Source of the DNA: an uncultured Flavobacterium sp.
GTDB taxonomy: Bacteria > Bacteroidota > Bacteroidia > Flavobacteriales > Flavobacteriaceae
DNA: 9,436 bases
Direction: 5' to 3'
Assembly: GCA_945957245.1 (NCBI GenBank)
Contig: CAMFLD010000076.1
Coordinates: forward strand, 1 to 9,436
Shown here: one piece after another, positions 1 to 8,000 of the stretch
Layout: the number at the start of each line of letters is the position of its first letter
How positions within the stretch are numbered: position 1 is the stretch's first letter
The notes under the pieces: model-generated
Databases searched by the model: none
Seen by the model: only the letters and a program-made list of their open reading frames with translations
What the model was told of the DNA's origin: nothing
Position numbers and translations under genes: made by a program

Positions 1-3000
1 CTTGAGCCGGAGTCACTACTACAGCTGGTGCTGGAGTAATAGTAAATGTTCTTGTAATTGTAGTACCTGCATAACATTTGTCAGATACATTATAAGTTAC
101 AGTGGTTGTTCCACCACAGTATGCCGGTGCTGATGGTTGTCCATAAGAACCAACTGGTGAACATCCTCCTGACACAGTGAATCCTGCTAACCAGGCATTG
201 AATGCTGCATTAGCAGCTTCCTGATTGGCATAAGAACATGCATTTGAAGTACTGTTTTCTGGTCCGTTTGCTACAACAGCTGGTGCTGGTGTGATGCTAA
301 ACGTTGCAGTATAAGAAGCACCTTCATAACATTTATCGCTAACTGTGTAAGTTACAGTAGTTTCTCCGCCACATGCGTTTGGTGCTTGTGGAGTACTTTC
401 TCCGAAGCTTCCGATTGGTGAACATCCTCCTGATACAGTAAATCCTGCTAACCATGCATTGAATGCTGCATTAGCGGCTTCCTGATTTGCATAAACACAA
501 GCTGAAGTTCTGCTATCGTGAGCAGAAGTAACATTAACTGCTGGTGGTGGTGTAATTGTAAACGTTCTTACAATGAACGAACCTTGGTAACATTTATCAG
601 TAACAGCGTAAGAAACGGTTACAGTTCCTCCGCAATATTGAGGTGCCTGAGGTGCTGTCTGAACTGCTCCAACTACTCCAAGAACTCCAACTGGTGAACA
701 TCCTCCTGATACAGTGAATCCTGCTAACCAAGCATTGAATGCTGCATTAGCGGCTTCCTGATTTGCATAAGAACATGCACTTGATGTACTATTTTCAGGT
801 CCATTTACTACAACAGCAGGTGCTGGGGTAATAGTAAACGTTCTTGTGATTACAGTTGGCTCATAACATCTGTCAGTAACTGTATAAGTAACGGTTACTG
901 TTCCTCCACAATATTGTGGTGCCTGAGGAGCTCCTCCTTCACCAAAACTTCCAATTGGGCTGATACCGCCGCTTACTGTAAATTGAGCTAACCATGCATT
1001 GAAGGCTGCATTAGCAGCTGCCTGATCTGCATAAGAACAAGCTCCAGAAGTACTATCTGTTGGAGAACCAACAACTACAGGGTTAGCTGGTGTTATAGTG
1101 AACGTTCTTACAACAGTTGTCCCTTCATAGCATTTATCAGTAACTACATAAGTAACTGTGGTAGTTCCTCCACAATATGGTGGTGGAGTTGGTTGACCAT
1201 AGTTTCCTGATGGTGCGCATCCTCCGCTTACAGAGAATTGAGCTAACCATGCATTGAAGGCTGCATTAGCAGCTGCCTGATCTGCATAAGCACTTGATGT
1301 AGTAGTATCATTAGCCGGAGCATTTACTACTACTGCTGGTGCTGGTGTAATTGTAAATGTAGCTGTAACTGAAGTTCCTGCATAACATTTATCAGATACA
1401 TTATAAGTAACTGTTGTCATACCTCCACAATACGGCGGTGCAACTGGCTGTCCATAAGACCCAACCGGTGAACATCCTCCTGATACAGTGAATCCTGCTA
1501 ACCAAGCGTTAAATGCTGCATTAGCTGCTTCCTGATTGGCATAAGAACATGCATTAGTAGTGCTGTTTTGTGCCTGAGTTACTACTACAGCTGGTGCTGG
1601 AGTAATAGTAAATGTTCTTGTAATTGTAGTACCTGCATAACATTTGTCAGATACAGTATAAGTTACAGTAGTTGTTCCTCCACAAGCATTTGGTGCTGAT
1701 GGTTGTCCATAAGAACCAACTGGTGAACATCCTCCTGATACAGTGAATCCTGCTAACCATGCATTGAATGCTGCATTAGCTGCTTCCTGGTCTGCATAAG
1801 AACATGCACTTGAAGTACTGTTTTCTGGTCCGTTTGCTACAACAGCCGGTGCCGGTGTAATAGTAAACGTTCTTGTGATTGTTGCACCTGCATAACATTT
1901 ATCAGATACATTATAAGTTACAGTAGTTGTTCCACCACAATATTGGGGTGCTGATGGCTGTCCATAAGAACCAACTGGCGAACATCCTCCTGATACAGTA
2001 AATCCTGCTAACCATGCGTTGAATGCTGCATTAGCTGCTTCCTGATTGGCATAAGAACATGCATTTGAAGTACTATTTTCAGGTCCATTTACTACAACAG
2101 CCGGTGCTGGTGTAATAGTAAATGTTCTTGTATAAGTGATATTATCATGACATTTATCGCTAACAGTATAAATTACTGTTGTCTGACCTCCACAATATGT
2201 AGGAGCTTGTGGAACACCTTCCCCAAAGCTTCCCATTGGAGCGCATCCTCCTGATACAGTAAATCCTGCTAACCAGGCACTGAATGCTGCATTAGCTGCT
2301 TCCTGATTGGCATAAGAACATGCACTGGCAGTAGTATTTTCAGGAGTATTTGCAACAACAGCTGGTGCTGGTGTAATTGTGAATGTTCTTGTAATTCTTG
2401 AACCTAGATAACATTTGTCAGTTACATCATAGATAACAGTAGTTGTTCCACCACAGTACTCTGGTGCCGATGGCTGTCCGTAAGAACCAACTGGTGAACA
2501 TCCTCCTGATACAGTGAATCCTGCCAACCAGGCATTAAATGCTGCATCTGCCGCTTCCTGATTTGCATAAGAACATGCATTTGAAGTACTGTTTGAAGGT
2601 CCGTTTACTACAACTGCCGGTGCTGGTGTAATAACAAAAACTCTGGTAATTGAAGCTCCTTGGTAACATTTGTCAGAAACTGTATAAGTAACTGATGCAC
2701 TTCCTCCACAATAAGATGGAGCTTGTGGTGTTCCGTAAGAACCAACAGGTGAGCATCCTCCTGATACAGTGAATCCTGCTAACCAAGCATTGAATGCTGC
2801 ATTAGCTGCTTCCTGGTTTGCATAAGAACATGAATTTGTAGTAGTGCTTTGCGGTCCGTTGATAGTAACAGCCGGAGCTGGAGTAATTGTAAAAGTTCTT
2901 GTAATAGAAGAACCTTGATAACATCTGTCTGTTACATTATAAGTAACATTTACAGAACCTCCACAATAAGGTGGAGCTACTGGCTGTCCATAATTTCCAA

Positions 3001-3382
3001 CAGGAGTACATCCTCCTGAAACTGAAAAGCCAGCTAACCATGCATTAAATGCTGCATTGGCTGCTGCCTGATCTGCATAAGAACATGCATTTGTAGTACT
3101 GTTTGAAGGTCCGTTTACTACAACTGCTGCAGGTGTAGGTACCGTAAAGGTACTTGAACAAGTAACCGGCTGAGTGCTACAACGTTCTGTAGCCGTCCAT
3201 GTTACAGTAATAGTTCCTCCACATGCTTGCGGCGCAACCGGTTGTGCCGGAGACCTTGTGATAACCGGTGAAGTACCACCAGTAGAGCTAAATGATGCTA
3301 GCCAAGTATTGAAAGCAGTATTAACTGCTTCCTGTGACAAACAAGGAGCAGTTGTTGTTGATTGTGGACAATTTAAAACAAC
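1..3382 (-). repeat. Array of 13 complete and one partial HYR-like repeats of about 255 bases
   Basis: These tandem coding repeats begin at 3382, 3124, 2869, 2614, 2359, 2098, 1843, 1588, 1333, 1078, 814, 538 and 277, with a fragment from 22 to the edge. Most units are 85 residues; the fifth is 87, the tenth 88, the eleventh 92 and the twelfth 87. The extra residues lie in one loop between GGC and CGG. The standard unit has four cysteines: near residue 13 (ACSYA), 39 (GGC), 54 (CGG) and 68 (DKC). The first unit is the most divergent: it has LNCP and VTC cysteines and lacks the GGC cysteine. The ninth lacks the first cysteine and the tenth lacks the second. Units are joined by the proline-rich linker TITPAPA. 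Homogeneity is high among internal units, which suggests ongoing recombination or selection. Confidence 0.93.
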
Positions 3383-4141
3383 CGGATTGTATGCTGGTTG
3401 CGTAATTGTTTGTGAAGTAGTAGCGATACAACCTTCAGCAGATTCACAACTAACAATATATGTAATTCCTGCTTCGCTTCCAGCTAATCCAGTGAAAACT
3501 CCTGTAGTATTAGTTGGTCCGCTTGGTAAAAGAGTATAAGTATATTGACCTATGTCTGAAAATTGTCCAACCGCAGTTAAGGTAGTAGTCTGACCATAAC
3601 AAAGGATTGGTTGATAAGAAGATGTAACAGCTACTTTCGAAACTGATACTGATTTACTACATTCACAAACTGTGCTTGGAACACTGGTTGTATTAGTAGC
3701 ATTTAACTGCAAGTTGAACTCTGGTGTACCTGAACCAGGGAAAACTACCAATGATTGTGTAGTTCTGTTAGTAACAGGGTTGTATACAACATTTCCATAA
3801 CTTCTGATGAAAGCACCTGAGCTATTTGATGGAAAGGAGTAAACAAAGTTAGCATTGTGTTGCGCATCTATAAGATTCGGCGCACCACTTCTTGCAACTT
3901 CAATATTGATGATAAAATCACCCGATGTATCATTTGGATCTGCAACAGCACAAGCTTCTAGCGGCCCTATAAGGTTACAGGATGGCACTAAGGTACCCTG
4001 CGCTGAAACTCCCTGCATGAAGGATCCCATGAACATCATGAAAACCAAAAGAAACTTATAATTTCCTTTAAGATTTTCAAGACAACAATAGAAACGATCT
4101 TTGAATCTCGTTTCTATAATGGATAAAGTTGAATTTCTCAT
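1..4141 (-). CDS. Giant secreted adhesin-like protein with SprB-like module and HYR-like four-cysteine repeats (3' end outside window)
   Basis: An uninterrupted reading frame runs from an ATG at 4141 to the left edge: 1380 codons with no stop, so the C-terminus is missing. Residues 1-29 form a long N-terminal extension. Residues 30-47 are a hydrophobic signal core ending VSA, with likely cleavage before Q48. Residues 48-170 are an N-terminal domain with cysteines at PSC, EAC and VCEC. Residues 171-252 resemble a SprB repeat (CYGQ at 181-184, then GVFTGL, EGC and TITQP). From residue 254 onward there are about 85-residue repeats with the core AFNAWLAGFTVSGGC, then CGG and DKC. The repeats resemble HYR-like domains of flavobacterial surface proteins; this family name comes from memory of the motif. 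The start is supported by the shared M(K/R)NSTL with the gene 21 bases upstream and an AT-rich leader typical of Bacteroidetes. The protein is probably exported by Sec and then T9SS to the cell surface as an adhesin. The missing C-terminus should carry the sorting domain, so its type is unknown. Confidence 0.9.
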   Translation of the reverse strand, partial: MRNSTLSIIETRFKDRFYCCLENLKGNYKFLLVFMMFMGSFMQGVSAQGTLVPSCNLIGPLEACAVADPNDTSGDFIINIEVARSGAPNLIDAQHNANFVYSFPSNSSGAFIRSYGNVVYNPVTNRTTQSLVVFPGSGTPEFNLQLNATNTTSVPSTVCECSKSVSVSKVAVTSSYQPILCYGQTTTLTAVGQFSDIGQYTYTLLPSGPTNTTGVFTGLAGSEAGITYIVSCESAEGCIATTSQTITQPAYNPVVLNCPQSTTTAPCLSQEAVNTAFNTWLASFSSTGGTSPVITRSPAQPVAPQACGGTITVTWTATERCSTQPVTCSSTFTVPTPAAVVVNGPSNSTTNACSYADQAAANAAFNAWLAGFSVSGGCTPVGNYGQPVAPPYCGGSVNVTYNVTDRCYQGSSITRTFTITPAPAVTINGPQSTTTNSCSYANQEAANAAFNAWLAGFTVSGGCSPVGSYGTPQAPSYCGGSASVTYTVSDKCYQGASITRVFVITPAPAVVVNGPSNSTSNACSYANQEAADAAFNAWLAGFTVSGGCSPVGSYGQPSAPEYCGGTTTVIYDVTDKCYLGSRITRTFTITPAPAVVANTPENTTASACSYANQEAANAAFSAWLAGFTVSGGCAPMGSFGEGVPQAPTYCGGQTTVIYTVSDKCHDNITYTRTFTITPAPAVVVNGPENSTSNACSYANQEAANAAFNAWLAGFTVSGGCSPVGSYGQPSAPQYCGGTTTVTYNVSDKCYAGATITRTFTITPAPAVVANGPENSTSSACSYADQEAANAAFNAWLAGFTVSGGCSPVGSYGQPSAPNACGGTTTVTYTVSDKCYAGTTITRTFTITPAPAVVVTQAQNSTTNACSYANQEAANAAFNAWLAGFTVSGGCSPVGSYGQPVAPPYCGGMTTVTYNVSDKCYAGTSVTATFTITPAPAVVVNAPANDTTTSSAYADQAAANAAFNAWLAQFSVSGGCAPSGNYGQPTPPPYCGGTTTVTYVVTDKCYEGTTVVRTFTITPANPVVVGSPTDSTSGACSYADQAAANAAFNAWLAQFTVSGGISPIGSFGEGGAPQAPQYCGGTVTVTYTVTDRCYEPTVITRTFTITPAPAVVVNGPENSTSSACSYANQEAANAAFNAWLAGFTVSGGCSPVGVLGVVGAVQTAPQAPQYCGGTVTVSYAVTDKCYQGSFIVRTFTITPPPAVNVTSAHDSRTSACVYANQEAANAAFNAWLAGFTVSGGCSPIGSFGESTPQAPNACGGETTVTYTVSDKCYEGASYTATFSITPAPAVVANGPENSTSNACSYANQEAANAAFNAWLAGFTVSGGCSPVGSYGQPSAPAYCGGTTTVTYNVSDKCYAGTTITRTFTITPAPAVVVTPAQ

Positions 4142-4162
4142 GTAAATGGTTTTTGATTAAAA
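4142..4162 (-). other. Short intergenic spacer suggesting an operon
   Basis: Only 21 AT-rich bases separate the TAG of the small gene from the ATG of the giant gene. No terminator hairpin and no Shine-Dalgarno motif are visible. The leader is A/T-rich before the ATG, as is usual in Bacteroidetes. The two genes are most simply read as one transcript. Confidence 0.7.
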
Positions 4163-4684
4163 CTAAAGATTGCCTATGGAAACCGATTTTGTACAGGAAC
4201 AGGTTTTGCTTGCTCCTCTTGAATCTGGCGGATTAATAACGGTTAACTTCAAATTGAAGTTTCCATTCTTGTTTCCGGGATTAATCGTAATACTAGGCGT
4301 ACCATTTGGAGTAGCAAATGTCGCAGCCGAAGTATTGGATTTAAATTCCCAACGGTAAATCGTTCCGGGAACAGATCTTAGAACCTCAGAATTGATGACG
4401 AAGTTTTGACCACCGTCTCTCAGACGTTTAGCCTCTAAAACTCCATTCAAATTACATGCTGGTTGTTGAGCAATTAAAAAGTTAGTAAAAAAGAAAAGGG
4501 CTACGAGCAATAGATAGCCTGGAATTTTACTTTTCTTCTCCGAAGTGTTTCCAATGGAATCCCTAATGCCCTGGGAGCGATTAGTTTTACTGAAATCCAT
4601 TTTAAAGCCGTTTTCTTCTACAAGTAAATTGTAGTCCCGAATGTGCAAACATCCTAGAAAATTCATTAAAGTACTGTTTTTCAT
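4163..4684 (-). CDS. Small exported protein, stand-alone copy of the N-terminal domain of the downstream giant
   Basis: This is a 173-residue protein of no recognised named family, ending in TAG. A hydrophobic stretch at residues 57-72 ends LIA before QQ and reads as a signal peptide core with cleavage after A72. It is preceded by an unusually long, charged extension of about 55 residues. The mature part (PACNLNG, LEA, FVIN, EVLRS, FNLKL, CSCTKSVS) matches the N-terminal domain of the next gene in the same order (PSCNLIG, LEA, FIIN, EVARS, FNLQL, CECSKSVS). It stops exactly where that domain ends. The mature protein has three cysteines; the giant's EAC cysteine is a lysine here. The start at 4684 is favoured over Met29 because both proteins begin M(K/R)NSTL. 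No T9SS sorting domain is present, so it may stay in the periplasm or associate with a partner. A shortened relic of a larger paralogue is the alternative. It is probably co-transcribed with the giant 21 bases downstream. Confidence 0.8.
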   Translation of the reverse strand: MKNSTLMNFLGCLHIRDYNLLVEENGFKMDFSKTNRSQGIRDSIGNTSEKKSKIPGYLLLVALFFFTNFLIAQQPACNLNGVLEAKRLRDGGQNFVINSEVLRSVPGTIYRWEFKSNTSAATFATPNGTPSITINPGNKNGNFNLKLTVINPPDSRGASKTCSCTKSVSIGNL

Positions 4685-4692
4685 AATGATTA

Positions 4693-4708
4693 GGTATTAA
4701 ATTATACC
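4693..4708. repeat. Short inverted repeat just upstream of the small gene
   Basis: GGTAT and ATACC form five-base inverted arms around a six-base AT-only centre, ending nine bases before the start codon of the small gene. It could be an operator or a weak hairpin near the translation start. It could also be chance in AT-rich DNA, and nothing else supports a function. Confidence 0.25.
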
Positions 4709-4750
4709 ACATCATGAATAGGCTTTGTTTAGTATTTAAGGTTAAAAAAT

Positions 4751-4780
4751 ATTAGAAAAAATTGCTCATTTTTTCCTAAT
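4751..4780 (-). promoter_or_regulatory. Leader hairpin, possible attenuator
   Basis: On the minus strand, ATTAGGAAAAAA pairs with TTTTTTCTAAT across a seven-base loop, with one bulged G. The hairpin is followed by an ATTTTTT run, so it has the outline of a weak intrinsic terminator or attenuator. It sits about 70 bases before the start codon of the small gene, inside the putative leader. The stem is almost entirely A-T pairs and therefore weak. Confidence 0.3.
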
Positions 4781-4877
4781 ACTAAATAAGATTAATAATT
4801 AGGTAGATATTGATTGGGATGATAAAAGTATATAGAAAAAAATATGGATGTTAAAAAAGTGCCAATTTTTCTATGAA

Positions 4878-4908
4878 CGAATTTATTTAATCGATAAAGT
4901 GCATCAAT
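4878..4908 (-). promoter_or_regulatory. Candidate Bacteroidetes-type promoter for the small gene and giant adhesin
   Basis: On the minus strand, ATTG (4908-4905) is followed after 19 bases by TAAATTCG (4885-4878). This resembles the Bacteroidetes primary sigma consensus TTTG, 17-23 bases, TAnnTTTG, with one mismatch in each box. Transcription would begin near 4870 and give a leader of about 185 bases. A palindrome, TCAATT-TT-AATTGA at 4904-4917, overlaps the upstream box and might be an operator. The match is imperfect and the region is AT-rich, so this is only a candidate. Confidence 0.3.
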
Positions 4909-4974
4909 TTTAATTGAAAGAAAAGAGTTGCTAATAAAATTCTAATTCTGAACCAGATACTGAACCCGATCATA

Positions 4975-5012
4975 TTCAAAAATAAAGCCCTTTAATTCAA
5001 TTAAAGGGCTTT
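4975..5012 (-). terminator. Intrinsic terminator of the Ig-repeat gene
   Basis: AAAGCCCTTTAATT at 4984-4997 and its perfect complement at 4999-5012 form a 14-base inverted repeat around a single base; in practice the stem would be shorter with a small loop. On the minus strand it starts 24 bases after the TAA stop and is followed by TTTATTTTTG, a T-rich tail. It should separate the Ig-repeat gene from the downstream two-gene unit. Confidence 0.85.
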
Positions 5013-5036
5013 ACATTTTATACTTGGACAAACTAT

Positions 5037-8000
5037 TTATTTCTTTACCGCACGCAATGTTTTGGTTTCATCACCTTGTGCAACCACAACAATATAAGTC
5101 CCCGACGGAAACTGATCCCCCAATTGCAGATTCTCGACTTCAAATACATCCGTCTGCTTATGATCGATTAATTTGCCCATCATATCATATATCGTAACAT
5201 CAATCTTATCTTCCGTTGGAGCGGTAAGGCTTAGTTTAAATGTTTCCTTGAACGGATTAGGATAATTTACTGCGCTTAGCTTAGCCGGAGCAATAGAACA
5301 ATCTTTATAATATACAATCATATTGGAACTATACACGGCTGTGTTACAGCTTCCGTTTGTAAATTTAACTCTATAGTAATTTTTCCCGGCTGGCGGATTT
5401 GTTATAGTATAGCTCGATCCGGTAGCACCATCTATGGCTACAAAAGCTGAAGATGCCGGAGCGATGTTGGTATTAAGCCCAACAACTGCCCTTTCCCATT
5501 GAATATTTGTAGCAGAATACCCTGAACTTATAGTCAAAACTTTAGTTTGAGTGGTACATAATGGCGCAGTAGATGACCCCTGAGAAGTAGTAGATGTAAT
5601 ATTTCTGGCAATCGGGTCGCTATAAACTGTAACCTGAACCGCTGTCCTTGGGCTTTCAATTGAATTTACCGTTTGAGAAACATAATAAGTCCCACTAACC
5701 AACCATGTATTGGAACTTAAAGCTGTTCCGCCTGTAGCAACACTATACCATTTAAGATTGCTTCCCGTAGCTACTAAACTCGAAACCTTGGTTGCACTAC
5801 AAAATGTTTGTGCATAAGCTATAGGAGCTGCTGTTGAAACACTAATAGTCACTGAAACCTGTACTCTTGCGCTTTCGCATGAATTTAAGGTTTGGGATAC
5901 ATAATAAGTTCCGGTTGTCAAAACTGTTGTTGATGCCAAGGCTGTTCCGCCCGTTGCAACATTATACCATTTTAAAGCAGTACCGTTGGCAACCAAATTT
6001 GCTACAGTGGCTCCACTGTTAAATGTCTGTGCAGAGGCCACAGGAAGAGCAGTCACATTTACAGTAACCGCAACAGATGTTCTGTTACTCTCACATGAAT
6101 TCAAAGTCTGTGACACATAATAAGTACCTGTTGCCAATGCGATTGTTGAAGCCAAAGCGGTTCCTCCTGTAGCGACATTATACCATAGTAAATTAGTTCC
6201 TGTAGCTACTAAATTTGATAACGCCGCCGAATTACAGAAAGTTTGCGCTGATGCTGTAGGTGCTGATGTAACATTTATAGTAACTGATACGGCTGTTCTC
6301 GAACTTTCAAGCGAATTTACGGTTTGAGAAACATAATAGGTTCCCGTTGCTAAAGCTGTAGTAGATGCCAAGGCTGTTCCGCCTGTAGCCACATTATACC
6401 ATTGCAAATTACTTCCGGTAGCTACTAAATTTGATACCGTAGCCGAATTACAGAAAGTCTGTGCCGACGCCGTTGGCGCTCCAGGAGCTGTATTGATGGT
6501 TACTGAAACCGCAGTTCTTGTACTTTCACAAGAATTTACTATTTGAGAAACATAATAGGTTCCTGTAGATAATAATATTGAAGATGCTAAAGCTGTTCCT
6601 CCTGTCGATGAAGTATACCATTGAAGGTTTGTTCCAGTGGCTACTAAATTTGAAACGTTGGCTCCGCTATTAAATGTTTGTGCCGATGCGGTAGGCGCAA
6701 CTACAGTAGTTACCGTTACCGCAACCAATGCTCTGGCACTTTCACAAGAATTTAGGGTTTGAGAAACATAAAAATTTCCACTAACCAATCCTGTTGAAGC
6801 TGTTAAAGCTGTTCCTCCTGAAGCAAAATTATACCATTTCAAAGCAGTTCCGGTAGCAACAAGATTGGCAACGGTAGCAGAACTACAGAACGACTGCGCT
6901 GATGCTGTTGGAGCCGGAGTAACATTTATAGTAACACCAACTGCAGCTCTTGCACTCTCACAAGAATTTAGTGTTTGCGAAACATAATAAGTACCTGATG
7001 CCAATGTCGTTGTTGATGCCAATGCCGTTCCGCCTGTAGCCACATTATACCATTGTAACGAAGTTCCGGTAGCTACCAAGTTGACAACAGTAGCCGAATT
7101 ACAGAAAGTTTGTGCCAATGCTGTAGGTGCTGATGTAACATTTATAGTGACTGATACGGCTGTTCTCGAACTTTCAAGAGAATTAACAGTTTGAGAAACA
7201 TAATAAGTTCCCGTTGCTAAAGCTGTAGTAGATGCCAGGGCCGTTCCGCCTGTAGCCACATTATACCATTGCAAATTACTTCCGGTAGCTACTAAATTTG
7301 ATACCGTAGCCGAATTACAGAAAGTCTGTGCCGACGCCGTTGGCGCTCCAGGAGCTGTATTGATGGTTACTGAAACCGCAGTTCTTGTACTTTCACAAGA
7401 ATTTACTATTTGAGAAACATAATAGGTTCCTGTAGATAATAATGTCGAAGATGCTAAAGCTGTTCCTCCTGTCGATGAAGTATACCATTGTAATGAAGTT
7501 CCTGTTGCAACTAAATCTGCAACAGTAGCACCACTATTAAATGATTGTGCCGATGCGGTAGGAGCTATAGCAGTATTTATAGTAACTAAAACTGCTGTTC
7601 TTTGGCTTTCACAAACAGTCGGAGTCTGAGAAACATAATACGTTCCCGTGGACAAAGCTGTTGTTGATGCCAATACTGTTCCTCCGGACGACACATTATA
7701 CCATTTCAAATTGGTTCCTGTAGCTACTAAATTGGCTACAGTAGCCGAATTACAGAAAGATTGTGCAGATGCTGTTGGAGCACTAGGATTACTTACCGAA
7801 ACAATAACCAATGTTCTTGGACTCTCACAAGAATTCAAAGTTTGAGAAACATAAAAATTACCATTCACTAAACTGAATGTTGAAGCTAGTGGTGTACCAC
7901 CAGTAGTAACCGTATACCATTTCAAAGCCGTTCCTGTAGCGACTAAATTGGCCACAGTCGCACTTCCGCAAAACACCTGGTTTGAAGCAGTAGGTGCCGG

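Larger units (their letters stand above)
4685..4983. other. AT-rich intergenic region without a gene
   Basis: About 300 bases separate the terminator of the Ig-repeat gene from the small gene. I see no coding frame or RNA gene in it. It holds the candidate promoter, the leader hairpin and the short inverted repeats listed separately, and it probably contains the control region of the downstream two-gene unit. Confidence 0.6.

Noticed and set aside
1..3382. CRISPR-like regular repeats
   Set aside because: The period is about 255 bases, the units are fully coding in one frame, and there are no short repeats with unique spacers.
3174..3539. Plus-strand open frame of 121 codons
   Set aside because: It lies wholly antisense to the SprB-like module and first repeats of the giant adhesin and has no recognisable domain. 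It is a by-product of biased codon use in the repeat gene.
3855..4358. Plus-strand open frames at 3855-4061 and 4170-4358
   Set aside because: They are antisense to the start of the giant gene and to the small gene, and show no protein family features.
4163..4684. Calling the small gene a pseudogene
   Set aside because: The frame is intact, the signal peptide is plausible, it ends at a domain boundary, and no remnant coding sequence follows in the 21-base spacer. Truncation from a larger ancestor remains possible but is not shown.
4977..4984. TATTTTTG on the minus strand as a promoter -7 box
   Set aside because: It matches TAnnTTTG but is part of the terminator's T-rich tail, and there is no TTTG at the proper distance upstream.
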